In this document: positions 15,115 through 24,630 of the stretch, one piece after another
Numbering within the stretch: position 1 is the stretch's first letter
How the letters are laid out: every line of letters begins with the position of its first letter
Source of the DNA: an uncultured Roseburia sp.
GTDB taxonomy: Bacteria; Bacillota; Clostridia; Lachnospirales; Lachnospiraceae
Reading direction: 5' to 3'
DNA length: 24,630 nucleotides
Assembly (NCBI GenBank): GCA_934358955.1
Contig: CAKRLC010000030.1
Location: forward strand, 1 to 24,630
The notes under the pieces: model-generated
Database searches by the model: none
The model's input: the letters and a program-made list of their open reading frames with translations, nothing else
Told to the model about the DNA's origin: nothing
Translations under genes and position numbers: made by a program

Positions 15115-16227
15115 ATGAAATTGATCTGTTCTAAACAAAATTTACTTTATGGAGTTAATATTGTTTCGAAAGCAGTACCTACACGTACGACAATGGCTAT
15201 TCTGGAATGTATTTTAATTGATGCTTCTGCAAATGAAATAAAACTGACTGCAAATGATATGGAACTCGGAATTGAAACAAAGATTGAAGGTCAGATAGAA
15301 GAAAGAGGAATCATTGCACTGGACGCAAAGATTTTTTCAGAGATCGTCCGTAAGTTACCGGACAGTGATGTAACAATCGAAACTGACAGTAATTTCAAGA
15401 CAACGATCACCTGTGAAAAGGCAAAATTCAATATTGTAGGAAAATCCGGAGATGACTTCTCCTATATTCCATTTATTGAACGAAATGAATCTGTTCATAT
15501 GTCACAGTTTACCTTAAAGGAAGTGATCCGTCAGACGATTTTTTCCATCGCCGATAACGACAACAATAAACTGATGACCGGTGAACTGTTTGAGATCAAT
15601 GAAAATGAATTAAAAGTTGTTTCCCTGGACGGACACCGCATTTCTATCCGCAAGATTCAGTTAAAAGAGAACTATGAACACAAAAAAGTGGTCGTTCCCG
15701 GAAAAACATTACAGGAGATCAGTAAGATCCTTCCCGGAAATGCTGACTCTGAGGTAGATATTTATATTACAGACAATCATATTGTATTTGAATTTGATGA
15801 TACGACAGTAGTTTCCCGTCTGATCGAAGGTGAATATTTTAAGATTGAGCAGATGCTTTCTTCCGATTATGAGACAAAGGTAAAGATCAACAAACGGGAG
15901 CTGCTTGACTGTATTGACCGTGCAACGCTTATGGTAAAAGAAGGAGACAAGAAACCGATCATCATGAATGTGACCGACGAGAGTATGGAACTTAAGATCA
16001 ATTCTTTTATCGGTTCCATGAATGAGGAAATCGACATCAAAAAGGACGGAAAAGATATTCTGATCGGATTTAATCCGAAGTTCTTTATTGATGCACTTCG
16101 TGTCATTGATGACGAAGAAGTGACACTCTACATGGTAAATCCGAAAGCACCATGCTTTATCAAGGATGATGAGGAAAATTATATCTATCTGATTCTTCCG
16201 GTAAACTTTAATGCTGCGGCAAATTAA
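15115..16227 (+). CDS. dnaN: DNA polymerase III beta subunit (sliding clamp)
   Basis: A 370-residue sliding clamp that dimerizes around DNA and tethers polymerase III and other partners through their clamp-binding motifs. It begins MKLICSKQNLLYGVNIVSKA and shows the threefold domain architecture. Family landmarks include TRTTMAILECILIDA near the start of domain 1, DGHRISIRK in domain 2, and the C-terminal ALRVIDDEEVTLYMVNPKAPCF segment. It ends with YLILPVNFN, the clamp C terminus (usually ...MPMRL or ILPV). An AAGGAG ribosome binding site precedes the ATG by 9 bases. Normal length; it leads into yaaA and recF. Confidence 0.98.
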   Translation: MKLICSKQNLLYGVNIVSKAVPTRTTMAILECILIDASANEIKLTANDMELGIETKIEGQIEERGIIALDAKIFSEIVRKLPDSDVTIETDSNFKTTITCEKAKFNIVGKSGDDFSYIPFIERNESVHMSQFTLKEVIRQTIFSIADNDNNKLMTGELFEINENELKVVSLDGHRISIRKIQLKENYEHKKVVVPGKTLQEISKILPGNADSEVDIYITDNHIVFEFDDTTVVSRLIEGEYFKIEQMLSSDYETKVKINKRELLDCIDRATLMVKEGDKKPIIMNVTDESMELKINSFIGSMNEEIDIKKDGKDILIGFNPKFFIDALRVIDDEEVTLYMVNPKAPCFIKDDEENYIYLILPVNFNAAAN

Positions 16228-16241
16228 GGATGGGGCAAAAA

Positions 16242-16451
16242 ATGAAAGAAGTAAAAATCAAAGATGAATTTATAAAACTTGGACAGGCAATGAAGCTTGG
16301 TGGTATGGTAGGCTCCGGTGTGGAAGCAAAGATCGTGATCACCGATGGAAAAGTGGAAGTAAACGGTGAGGTCGAATGCCGGAGGGGAAAAAAGCTTCAT
16401 GACGGAGATATCGTTTCTTTTGATGGAGAGACGATAAAAATTGTAGGATGA
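16242..16451 (+). CDS. yaaA: S4-domain RNA-binding protein YaaA
   Basis: A 69-residue S4-like RNA-binding protein found between dnaN and recF in many Firmicutes. It is implicated by genome context, and by work in Bacillus, in ribosome assembly. The S4 fold signature is LGQAMKLGGMVGSGVEAK followed by VEVNGEVECRRGKKLHDGD. The ATG at 16242 has AGGATGGGG six bases upstream. An in-frame ATG at 16230 (73 aa) sits inside that site and is less likely. Its stop overlaps the recF start by 4 bases (ATGA), indicating translational coupling. Confidence 0.92.
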   Translation: MKEVKIKDEFIKLGQAMKLGGMVGSGVEAKIVITDGKVEVNGEVECRRGKKLHDGDIVSFDGETIKIVG

Positions 16452-17539
16452 TCTTAAAATCTATTGAATTAAAGAATTTTCGTAATTACGAGGATCTGAA
16501 TCTGAAATTTGATAGTGGAACCAATATTTTGTTCGGAGATAATGCCCAGGGAAAGACCAATATTCTCGAAGCTGCATATGTAAGCGGAACTACCAAATCC
16601 CACAAAGGCAGCAGGGATAAGGATATGATACGGTTTGGAGAAGATGAAGCCCATATCCGTACACTGGTTGAAAAGCAGGGAAAAGAGTATCAGCTTGATA
16701 TTCACTTAAAGAAAAACCGCAGTAAGGGCATTGCCATAAATAAAGTGCCGATCAAAAAGGCGGGTGAATTATTCGGAATCCTGAACATGGTATTTTTCTC
16801 ACCGGAGGATCTTAATATCATAAAAAACGGTCCGTCGGAGCGCAGGAGATTTTTGGATTCTGAAATATGTCAGCTCGATAAGATCTATTTATCGGATCTG
16901 ACGAAATACAATAAGATCTTAATGCAGCGCAACCGGCTGTTAAAGGATATGATGTTTCGGCAGGAACTTTCCGAAACACTTCCGGTGTGGGATATGCAGC
17001 TTGTTGAATATGGAAAAAGGCTGATCCGGCGAAGAAGACAGTTCATTGAAGAACTGAGTGGAATCGTCACGGGGATACATAAAAATATTTCCGGAGACAA
17101 AGAGGAGCTGATCCTTAAGTATGAACCAAATATTGATGCTGAGTTTCTGGAGGATGAGTTAAACCGTGTCAGAGAAAAAGATAAAAAGTATGCGCAGACT
17201 TCAGTCGGACCGCATCGGGATGATATTTCCTTTTTCATCCATGACGTGGATATCCGAAAATTCGGTTCGCAGGGACAGCAGCGGACTTCGGCATTATCCT
17301 TGAAGTTATCGGAAATAGAACTGGTAAGGCAGACGATCCATGATACACCGGTTTTGCTTCTGGATGATGTATTATCCGAGCTTGACAGCAACAGACAGAA
17401 TTATTTACTGAACAGTATACATGATATTCAGACTATGATCACCTGTACCGGTCTGGATGAATTTGTAAGAAACAGGTTTCAGATAGACAAAGTTTTTCAT
17501 GTGATAGATGGACATGTAAGTGAGACAACAGAAATGTAG
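16448..17539 (+). CDS. recF: DNA replication and repair protein RecF
   Basis: A 363-residue SMC-like ABC ATPase that helps load RecA at single-stranded gaps together with RecO and RecR. It begins MILKSIELKNFRNYEDLNLK. Walker A GDNAQGKTN is at about residues 30-38, the ABC signature is SQGQQRTSALSLKL near 276, and Walker B is VLLLDDVLSELD near 300. All three nucleotide-binding motifs are intact and the length is typical. The start codon overlaps the yaaA stop, and gyrB follows after 29 bases, so it belongs to the dnaN-yaaA-recF-gyrB-gyrA run. Confidence 0.98.
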   Translation: MILKSIELKNFRNYEDLNLKFDSGTNILFGDNAQGKTNILEAAYVSGTTKSHKGSRDKDMIRFGEDEAHIRTLVEKQGKEYQLDIHLKKNRSKGIAINKVPIKKAGELFGILNMVFFSPEDLNIIKNGPSERRRFLDSEICQLDKIYLSDLTKYNKILMQRNRLLKDMMFRQELSETLPVWDMQLVEYGKRLIRRRRQFIEELSGIVTGIHKNISGDKEELILKYEPNIDAEFLEDELNRVREKDKKYAQTSVGPHRDDISFFIHDVDIRKFGSQGQQRTSALSLKLSEIELVRQTIHDTPVLLLDDVLSELDSNRQNYLLNSIHDIQTMITCTGLDEFVRNRFQIDKVFHVIDGHVSETTEM

Positions 17540-17553
17540 GGTAGTTTCCGTGA

Positions 17554-19485
<1,932 letters not shown>

Positions 19486-19498
19486 GAGGTTTAGGTAA

Positions 19499-22003
19499 AT
19501 GGATGATAAAGTTTTTGATCAGATTCATGAAGTTGATTTAAAGAAAACAATGGAATCCTCTTACATCGATTATGCGATGAGTGTTATTGCATCCCGTGCA
19601 CTGCCGGATGTAAGAGACGGCTTAAAGCCGGTACAGAGAAGAGTGTTGTACTCCATGATAGAGCTTAATAACGGTCCGGACAAGCCACATCGAAAATGTG
19701 CCCGTATCGTTGGTGATACCATGGGTAAATATCACCCGCACGGTGACAGCTCTATTTACGGAGCACTCGTAAATATGGCACAGGACTGGTCTACGAGATA
19801 TCCGCTTGTAGACGGTCATGGAAACTTTGGTTCTGTCGATGGTGACGGAGCCGCTGCCATGCGATATACCGAGGCACGTTTGAGCAGGATCTCCATGGAA
19901 ATGCTTGCGGACATCAACAAAGATACCGTAGATTTTATGCCAAACTTTGATGAGACGGAAAAAGAGCCGGTTGTACTTCCGGCGCGTTTCCCGAATCTTT
20001 TAGTAAACGGTACGACAGGTATTGCCGTTGGTATGGCAACCAATATTCCACCGCACAATCTGCGTGAAGTCATAAACGCGGTTGTTAAGATCATTGATAA
20101 CCAGGTAAAAGAAGACCGTGGTACCGATATCGAGGAACTGCTCGAGATCGTAAAAGGACCGGACTTTCCGACTGGAGGAATGATCCTCGGAACTACAGGA
20201 ATTAACGAAGCATACCGCACCGGCCGCGGAAAAGTGCGTGTCCGTGCCGTGACCAATATCGAACCGATGCAGAACGGAAAAAACCGTATTGTTGTAACGG
20301 AACTTCCGTATATGGTAAATAAGGCGAGACTGATCGAGAAGATCGCAGAGCTTGTCAAAGATAAAAAAATTGATGGTATCACAGATCTGCGTGATGAGTC
20401 GGATCGTCAGGGTATGCGTGTGTGTATCGAACTGCGCCGTGACGCAAATCCGAACGTGGTATTAAATCTTTTATTTAAGCATACACAGCTTCAGGATACG
20501 TTTGGTGTGACGATGCTCGCACTGGTAAATAACGAGCCGAAGGTATTAAACCTCGGTGAAATGTTAAACTATTATCTGATGCATCAGGAAGATGTCGTAA
20601 CCAGACGTACCAAATACGACTTAAACAAGGCAGAAGAAAGAGCACATATTTTAAAAGGCTTGTTGATCGCACTCGATAATATCGATGAAGTTATTAATAT
20701 TATCCGTTCCAGCAAAAATGCGCAGGAAGCAAAAGACAGGTTGATCGAGCGCTTTGCATTATCCGATGCACAGGCACAGGCAATCGTTGACATGCGTCTG
20801 CGTGCACTGACCGGTCTGGAAAGAGAAAAGATCGAAACCGAATATGCCGATCTCATGGCAAAAATTGAGGAATTGAAGGCAATCCTTGCAGATAAGAAAA
20901 AACTGCTTGGTGTCATCCGTGAAGAAATTCTTGCAATTGCAGACAAATATGGTGATGATAGAAGAACTTCCATTGGTTATGATGAATATGATATTTCCAT
21001 GGAAGACCTGATTCCGGTGACCAATACCGTGATCACCATGACAAAGCTTGGCTATATCAAGCGGATGAGCGTGGATAATTTCCGCAGCCAGCATCGCGGC
21101 GGCAAGGGAATCAAGGGAATGGAAACGATAGAGGATGACTATATCGAGGAACTTTTAATGACGACCTCACACCATTACCTGATGTTCTTTACCAACATGG
21201 GAAAAGTGTACCGCATGAAAGCGTATGAGATTCCGGAAGCGGGAAGAACTGCAAGAGGAACGGCGATCATTAACCTTTTACAGCTTCAGCCGAATGAAAA
21301 AATAACGGCCGTCATTCCGATCCGCGAGTATGAAGAAGGCAATTATCTGTTTATGGCAACGAAAAACGGAATTGTGAAAAAGACACCAATCACAGATTAT
21401 GCAAATGTCAGAAAAACCGGACTTGCGGCGATCAATCTCCGCGATGATGACCAGTTGATCGAAGTAAAGAAGACGGATAATACGAAAGACATCATTCTGG
21501 TGACAAAATTTGGACAGTGTATCCGTTTTCATGAGACAGATGTCCGAAGCACCGGAAGAACATCAATGGGTGTAATTGGTATGAATCTGACAGACGGTGA
21601 TGAAGTAGTCGGCATGCAGATGAATACCCAGGGAGATGCACTCCTTATTGTTTCCGAAAAAGGTCTTGGAAAGGCAACACTCATGACAGAATTTACGCCT
21701 CAAAACCGTGGCGGAAAAGGTGTAAAGTGCTACAAGATTACAGAAAAAACCGGAAATATCATTGGTGTAAAGGCGGTAAACCAGGACAGTGAGATCATGC
21801 TGATCACAACAGAGGGTATCATTATCCGGATGAAGGTAGAGGATATTTCACTGCTCGGAAGAGTTACCTCAGGTGTTAAATTAATTAACATGGATGAAGA
21901 TATTACAGTTGCAAGTATTGCAAAGGTAAGGGAAGACAAATCTCTGGTTTCTCAGGAAGAAGTCGAAGAAACAGAAGATGACGAATCCAAAAGTGAAAAA
22001 TAA
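19499..22003 (+). CDS. gyrA: DNA gyrase subunit A
   Basis: An 834-residue breakage-reunion subunit. The catalytic tyrosine is Tyr123 in [11 protein letters not shown]. The quinolone-resistance-determining region reads [15 protein letters not shown], with Ser84 equivalent to E. coli Ser83 and Gly88 at the position of E. coli Asp87. The C-terminal beta-pinwheel begins near residue 505, with the GyrA box QHRGGKG at about 530. This box is specific to gyrase as opposed to topoisomerase IV and is required for DNA wrapping. A later [11 protein letters not shown] repeats the motif. The acidic tail ([15 protein letters not shown]) is common. A GGAGG site precedes the ATG, and a hairpin follows the stop. 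Confidence 0.98.
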   Translation: MDDKVFDQIHEVDLKKTMESSYIDYAMSVIASRALPDVRDGLKPVQRRVLYSMIELNNGPDKPHRKCARIVGDTMGKYHPHGDSSIYGALVNMAQDWSTRYPLVDGHGNFGSVDGDGAAAMRYTEARLSRISMEMLADINKDTVDFMPNFDETEKEPVVLPARFPNLLVNGTTGIAVGMATNIPPHNLREVINAVVKIIDNQVKEDRGTDIEELLEIVKGPDFPTGGMILGTTGINEAYRTGRGKVRVRAVTNIEPMQNGKNRIVVTELPYMVNKARLIEKIAELVKDKKIDGITDLRDESDRQGMRVCIELRRDANPNVVLNLLFKHTQLQDTFGVTMLALVNNEPKVLNLGEMLNYYLMHQEDVVTRRTKYDLNKAEERAHILKGLLIALDNIDEVINIIRSSKNAQEAKDRLIERFALSDAQAQAIVDMRLRALTGLEREKIETEYADLMAKIEELKAILADKKKLLGVIREEILAIADKYGDDRRTSIGYDEYDISMEDLIPVTNTVITMTKLGYIKRMSVDNFRSQHRGGKGIKGMETIEDDYIEELLMTTSHHYLMFFTNMGKVYRMKAYEIPEAGRTARGTAIINLLQLQPNEKITAVIPIREYEEGNYLFMATKNGIVKKTPITDYANVRKTGLAAINLRDDDQLIEVKKTDNTKDIILVTKFGQCIRFHETDVRSTGRTSMGVIGMNLTDGDEVVGMQMNTQGDALLIVSEKGLGKATLMTEFTPQNRGGKGVKCYKITEKTGNIIGVKAVNQDSEIMLITTEGIIIRMKVEDISLLGRVTSGVKLINMDEDITVASIAKVREDKSLVSQEEVEETEDDESKSEK

Positions 22004-22022
22004 ATTATAAGGCAGTAAAATC

Positions 22023-22048
22023 CGACAGCCTGCAGTTGCAGGCTGTCG
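22023..22048 (+). terminator. Hairpin after gyrA, probable terminator
   Basis: A strong GC-rich stem with arms CGACAGCCTGC (22023-22033) and its exact complement at 22038-22048, loop of four bases, 19 bases after the gyrA stop. The following tract (ATTTCAAAA) has few Ts, so it is a weak intrinsic terminator or an mRNA 3'-end stabilizer. Confidence 0.6.
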
Positions 22049-22115
22049 ATTTCAAAATAAATAAAAGTATAAGCAGATTGTATTTTTATTTATATTGAAA
22101 TCAGGGGGAAGAAAA

Positions 22116-23015
22116 ATGCCAACAACATTATATGAAGTATTGTGGATTTTTATTATTTATGCCTTTATCGGCTGGTGCTCGGAGGTATCCTATGCAGCGC
22201 TGGATCGGGGAATTTTTGTAAACCGCGGATTTCTAAATGGTCCGTACTGTCCGATTTATGGGATTGGTGTGCTGACTGTGGTCGTGGTTCTGACACCTTT
22301 AAAAAGAAATCTGCTCTTGCTTTATGTGGGTTCCTTCTTACTCACTTCCATACTGGAATTTCTGACGGGACTTATCCTGGAAAAAGTATTTCACAATAAA
22401 TGGTGGGATTATTCCGATAAACCCTATAATATTATGGGTTATGTGTGCCTGAAATTTTCAATTTTCTGGGGTTTTGCCTGTACATTTATTATGCTCATCA
22501 TTCATCCGATTATTTATACATTCATCAAATATTTTCCAAAAACACCGGGAATGATATTGCTTACTGTTATATTATGCGTGTTTGTGACAGACTGTTGTGT
22601 AACGGTTGCCACAATCTTAAAATTTAACAGGAGACTTGCTGCGATCAATGAAATATCAAAGAAGATTCATGTTATTTCAGATCAGATCGGTGAGAATATC
22701 TACGAAAATGTAACAGATGCGATCGAGAAAAAGGAAAAATTTGAGGAAGAGCATGAAGATCTGTTAAATGGTATCGAAGATAAAAAGCTGTTGTTGAATG
22801 AAAATGTAGAAGAACTGAAAGGTCAGATTGAAACCTTAAATCAGGAATACAAAAGACTGCTTGAGGAGAAAAAATTTGGATTTGAACGTCTGTTAAAGGC
22901 ATTCCCGGATATGAAATCAAAAGAAAATAATGAGATCCTTGCAGCTATGAAAAAGATACATTTAAAAGCACTCAGGGAAAAAATGAAAAAATTCAGAAAG
23001 GATAGAGAAGTATGA
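22116..23015 (+). CDS. CmpB-like (putative ABC-transporter permease family) membrane protein with coiled-coil tail
   Basis: A 299-residue protein. About five transmembrane helices (roughly 8-25, 45-60, 65-88, 110-133 and 143-166) carry conserved motifs of the CmpB-type 'putative ABC transporter permease' family (PF06541 by recognition): IGWCSEV, FLNGPYCPIYGIG and WWDYSDKP. The name is historical and no transport function is established. Residues about 170-299 form a long, highly charged cytoplasmic coiled coil (EKKEKFEEEHEDLLNGIEDK and onward), ending in a basic tail. The ATG at 22116 follows AGGGGGA; a start at 22095 would put that site inside the gene. Its stop overlaps the fumarase alpha start by 4 bases (ATGA), so the two proteins are translationally coupled, an association with no obvious explanation. 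Confidence 0.85.
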   Translation: MPTTLYEVLWIFIIYAFIGWCSEVSYAALDRGIFVNRGFLNGPYCPIYGIGVLTVVVVLTPLKRNLLLLYVGSFLLTSILEFLTGLILEKVFHNKWWDYSDKPYNIMGYVCLKFSIFWGFACTFIMLIIHPIIYTFIKYFPKTPGMILLTVILCVFVTDCCVTVATILKFNRRLAAINEISKKIHVISDQIGENIYENVTDAIEKKEKFEEEHEDLLNGIEDKKLLLNENVEELKGQIETLNQEYKRLLEEKKFGFERLLKAFPDMKSKENNEILAAMKKIHLKALREKMKKFRKDREV

Positions 23016-23857
23016 TAAGATCAATCGACACAGCGGAAATCACATCAAACATCAAAGAAATGTGTATCCGTGCAAATCATTATCTGTCACCTGATATGGA
23101 GGCTGCACTGGAAAAAGCGGCAGACACGGAAAAGTCACCTCTTGGCAGAAAAATATTAGGACAGCTGGAAGAAAACATGGAGATTGCGGATAAGGAAGTG
23201 ATACCGATCTGCCAGGATACCGGAATGGCGGTTATTTTTATGGAAATCGGCCAGGATGTTCATTTTGAAGGACAAAATTTGGAGGATGCGGTCAACGAAG
23301 GAGTGCGTCAGGGTTATACAGAAGGGTATCTTAGAAAATCTGTTGTAAAAGATCCGCTGATCCGGGAAAACACAAAGGACAATACACCGGCAGTCGTGCA
23401 TTATTCCATTGTTTCCGGAGATAAAGTAAAGATAACCGTTGCACCAAAGGGATTTGGAAGCGAAAACATGAGCCGTATCTTTATGTTAAAGCCGGCGGAC
23501 GGAATTGAAGGAGTAAAAGAAGCGATTCTCACCGCTGTAAGAGATGCAGGGCCGAATGCCTGTCCTCCGATGATCGTCGGAGTTGGAATCGGAGGAACAT
23601 TTGAAAAATGTGCGCTGCTTGCAAAAAAAGCGCTGACCAGAAATGTAAATGAGCATTCGGATATTCCTTACGTAAAAAATCTGGAAGAAGAAATGCTTGA
23701 AAAAATCAATCATCTCGGCATCGGACCGGGAGGACTCGGCGGAACAACAACGGCCCTTGCCGTGAACATCAATACCTATCCTACCCATATTGCCGGTCTT
23801 CCGGTTGCAGTCAATATCTGCTGTCACGTCAACCGCCATATCGTAAAAGAACTTTAA
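23012..23857 (+). CDS. Fumarate hydratase class I (Fe-S), alpha subunit
   Basis: A 281-residue alpha subunit of a two-subunit, oxygen-sensitive [4Fe-4S] fumarase, which interconverts fumarate and L-malate; L(+)-tartrate dehydratase alpha is a close alternative. The three cluster ligands are visible: Cys67 in PICQDTGMAV, Cys184 in PNACPPMIVG, and Cys271 in ICCHVNRH. Other signatures are APKGFGSENMSR, VGIGGTFEKCALLAKKAL and GPGGLGGTTTALAV. Length is usual for the separate alpha subunit. The start codon overlaps the upstream membrane-protein stop and the beta subunit follows after 24 bases. In an anaerobe it would serve the reductive or partial TCA branch. The product name is favoured over tartrate dehydratase by family frequency only. 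Confidence 0.92.
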   Translation: MIRSIDTAEITSNIKEMCIRANHYLSPDMEAALEKAADTEKSPLGRKILGQLEENMEIADKEVIPICQDTGMAVIFMEIGQDVHFEGQNLEDAVNEGVRQGYTEGYLRKSVVKDPLIRENTKDNTPAVVHYSIVSGDKVKITVAPKGFGSENMSRIFMLKPADGIEGVKEAILTAVRDAGPNACPPMIVGVGIGGTFEKCALLAKKALTRNVNEHSDIPYVKNLEEEMLEKINHLGIGPGGLGGTTTALAVNINTYPTHIAGLPVAVNICCHVNRHIVKEL

Positions 23858-23881
23858 TTTCTGACATAGGGAGGATAAAAA

Positions 23882-24436
23882 ATGGATAAGCACATAAACA
23901 CACCGATTACAGAAAAAGTTACGGCAGATCTGCATGCAGGAGATTATGTATATATTACAGGAACAATCTATGTTGCCAGAGATGCTGCCCATAAAAGGAT
24001 GATGGAAGTTTTAGATGCAGGGAAAGAACTGCCAATTGACATAAAAGATGCCACAATCTATTATATGGGACCGTCACCTGCAAGAGAGGGAAGACCGATC
24101 GGTTCTGCAGGGCCTACCACAGCAAGCCGGATGGACAAATATGCACCGCGGCTGTTGGACCTCGGAGAAAAAGCAATGATCGGAAAAGGAAAACGGACAA
24201 AAGAAGTCATTGATGCAATTGTGCGCAATCATGCGGTGTATTTTGCGGCAGTTGGTGGAGCGGGAGCATTGCTTTCCAAGTGTATCACAAAATCAGAAGT
24301 GGTCTGTTATGATGATCTTGGAGCAGAAGCAATCCGTAAAATAGAAGTGGAAAATTTTCCGGTTATTGTCGTAATTGATTCGGAAGGCAACAACTTATAT
24401 GAGACAGCAATACTGGAATGGTCGCAGGAAAAATAA
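23882..24436 (+). CDS. Fumarate hydratase class I (Fe-S), beta subunit
   Basis: A 184-residue beta subunit that pairs with the upstream alpha subunit. Motifs are the N-terminal LHAGDYVYITGTIYVARDAA (about 17-36), DATIYYMGPSPAREG, the substrate-binding GSAGPTTASRMD and the catalytic-domain GKGKR. The C-terminal VYFAAVGGAGALLSK and LGAEAIRKIEVENFP blocks complete the family pattern. Full length, ending in WSQEK. A GGGAGG site lies ahead of the ATG. A hydratase acting on tartrate would look the same at this level. No terminator is obvious in the AT-rich DNA that follows. Confidence 0.92.
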   Translation: MDKHINTPITEKVTADLHAGDYVYITGTIYVARDAAHKRMMEVLDAGKELPIDIKDATIYYMGPSPAREGRPIGSAGPTTASRMDKYAPRLLDLGEKAMIGKGKRTKEVIDAIVRNHAVYFAAVGGAGALLSKCITKSEVVCYDDLGAEAIRKIEVENFPVIVVIDSEGNNLYETAILEWSQEK

Positions 24437-24485
24437 AAAGAAAAACATAATATTTGAAATACTTAAAAAAAGTAGAAATAAATGA

Positions 24486-24514
24486 TTGACAAAAGGGGAA
24501 TTATTTAGTAATAT
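24486..24514 (+). promoter_or_regulatory. Sigma-A-type promoter of the tRNA-Ser gene
   Basis: A perfect TTGACA (24486-24491) is followed after 17 bp by TAATAT (24509-24514), which overlaps a perfect TATAAT at 24512-24517 at 20-bp spacing. The mature tRNA start is about 50 bases downstream of the -10 element. Confidence 0.75.
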
Positions 24515-24566
24515 AATCTATGCGTCACAAAGAACGCAAATAATTTCATACTTATTCATATATTCA

Positions 24567-24630
24567 GGAGAAATACTCAAGAGGCTGAAGAGGCGCCCCT
24601 GCTAAGGGTGTAGGTCGGGTAACCGGCGCG
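24567..24630 (+). tRNA. tRNA-Ser(GCU), cut by the window end
   Basis: The acceptor strand GGAGAAA (24567-24573) is followed by a D arm and by an anticodon arm with stem 24594-24598 paired to 24606-24610. The loop is CTGCTAA, giving anticodon GCT (24601-24603), which decodes AGC and AGU serine codons. The sequence then enters the long variable arm typical of serine tRNAs (GGTCGGGTAACCGG) and stops at the window edge. The T arm and 3' acceptor strand are outside the window. Confidence 0.92.

Noticed and set aside
19816..20382. Minus-strand open frame of 188 codons opposite gyrA
   Set aside because: It is a shadow of the gyrA coding frame, with low-complexity Ser/Ile/Pro composition and no independent signals.
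23486..23992. Minus-strand open frame spanning the fumarase alpha-beta junction
   Set aside because: It is antisense to two conserved genes, Cys/Ile/Phe-rich and unlike a real protein.

Overview
This window is the replication-origin region of a low-G+C Gram-positive chromosome, most likely a Clostridia member of the family Lachnospiraceae (Roseburia/Agathobacter/Eubacterium-like). The evidence is the conserved order parB-parA ... rsmG-mnmG-mnmE-jag-yidC-yidD-rnpA-rpmH | oriC | dnaA-dnaN-yaaA-recF-gyrB-gyrA, the presence of DUF3881 and DUF4446 proteins, AT-rich intergenic DNA, and strong AGGAGG-type ribosome binding sites. Genus-level assignment is inference.

Left arm (1-12973): nearly all genes lie on the minus strand and point away from the origin. 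From the left edge there is a DUF3881-DUF4446 gene pair, then parB (spo0J) and parA (soj), a 438-bp intergenic segment holding two perfect 16-bp parS sites, each embedded in a longer perfect palindrome, and a DegU-like response regulator paired with a DegS-like protein that lacks the kinase core. The only head-on (plus-strand) gene of this arm follows, a membrane-anchored alpha/beta-hydrolase-fold protein whose catalytic His and Asp positions look substituted. Next come the tRNA/rRNA modification genes rsmG, mnmG and mnmE, and then the ribosome/membrane-insertion cluster jag, yidC, yidD, rnpA and rpmH.

Origin (12974-15114): dnaA is flanked on both sides by non-coding DNA with DnaA-box-like 9-mers. 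The clearest are an inverted pair of perfect TTATCCACA boxes just after dnaA, plus TTATTCACA and an AT-rich tract before dnaN. This is the bipartite Bacillus/Clostridium layout.

Right arm (13469-24630): dnaA, dnaN, yaaA, recF, gyrB and gyrA run rightward as a compact replication/topology cluster. A hairpin follows gyrA. Then comes a second operon: a CmpB-like membrane protein with a long coiled-coil tail, translationally coupled to the alpha subunit of a class I (iron-sulfur) fumarase, then the beta subunit. The window ends inside a tRNA-Ser(GCU) gene that has its own sigma-A-type promoter.

Most of the window is ordinary core genome. The part worth a second look is about 1.6-6.13 kb. It contains two LexA-like operators and the twin extended parS palindromes. 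It also holds a regulator pair with a degenerate phosphorelay and a probable pseudo-hydrolase. A 21-nt palindromic repeat occurs identically on both sides of this block.
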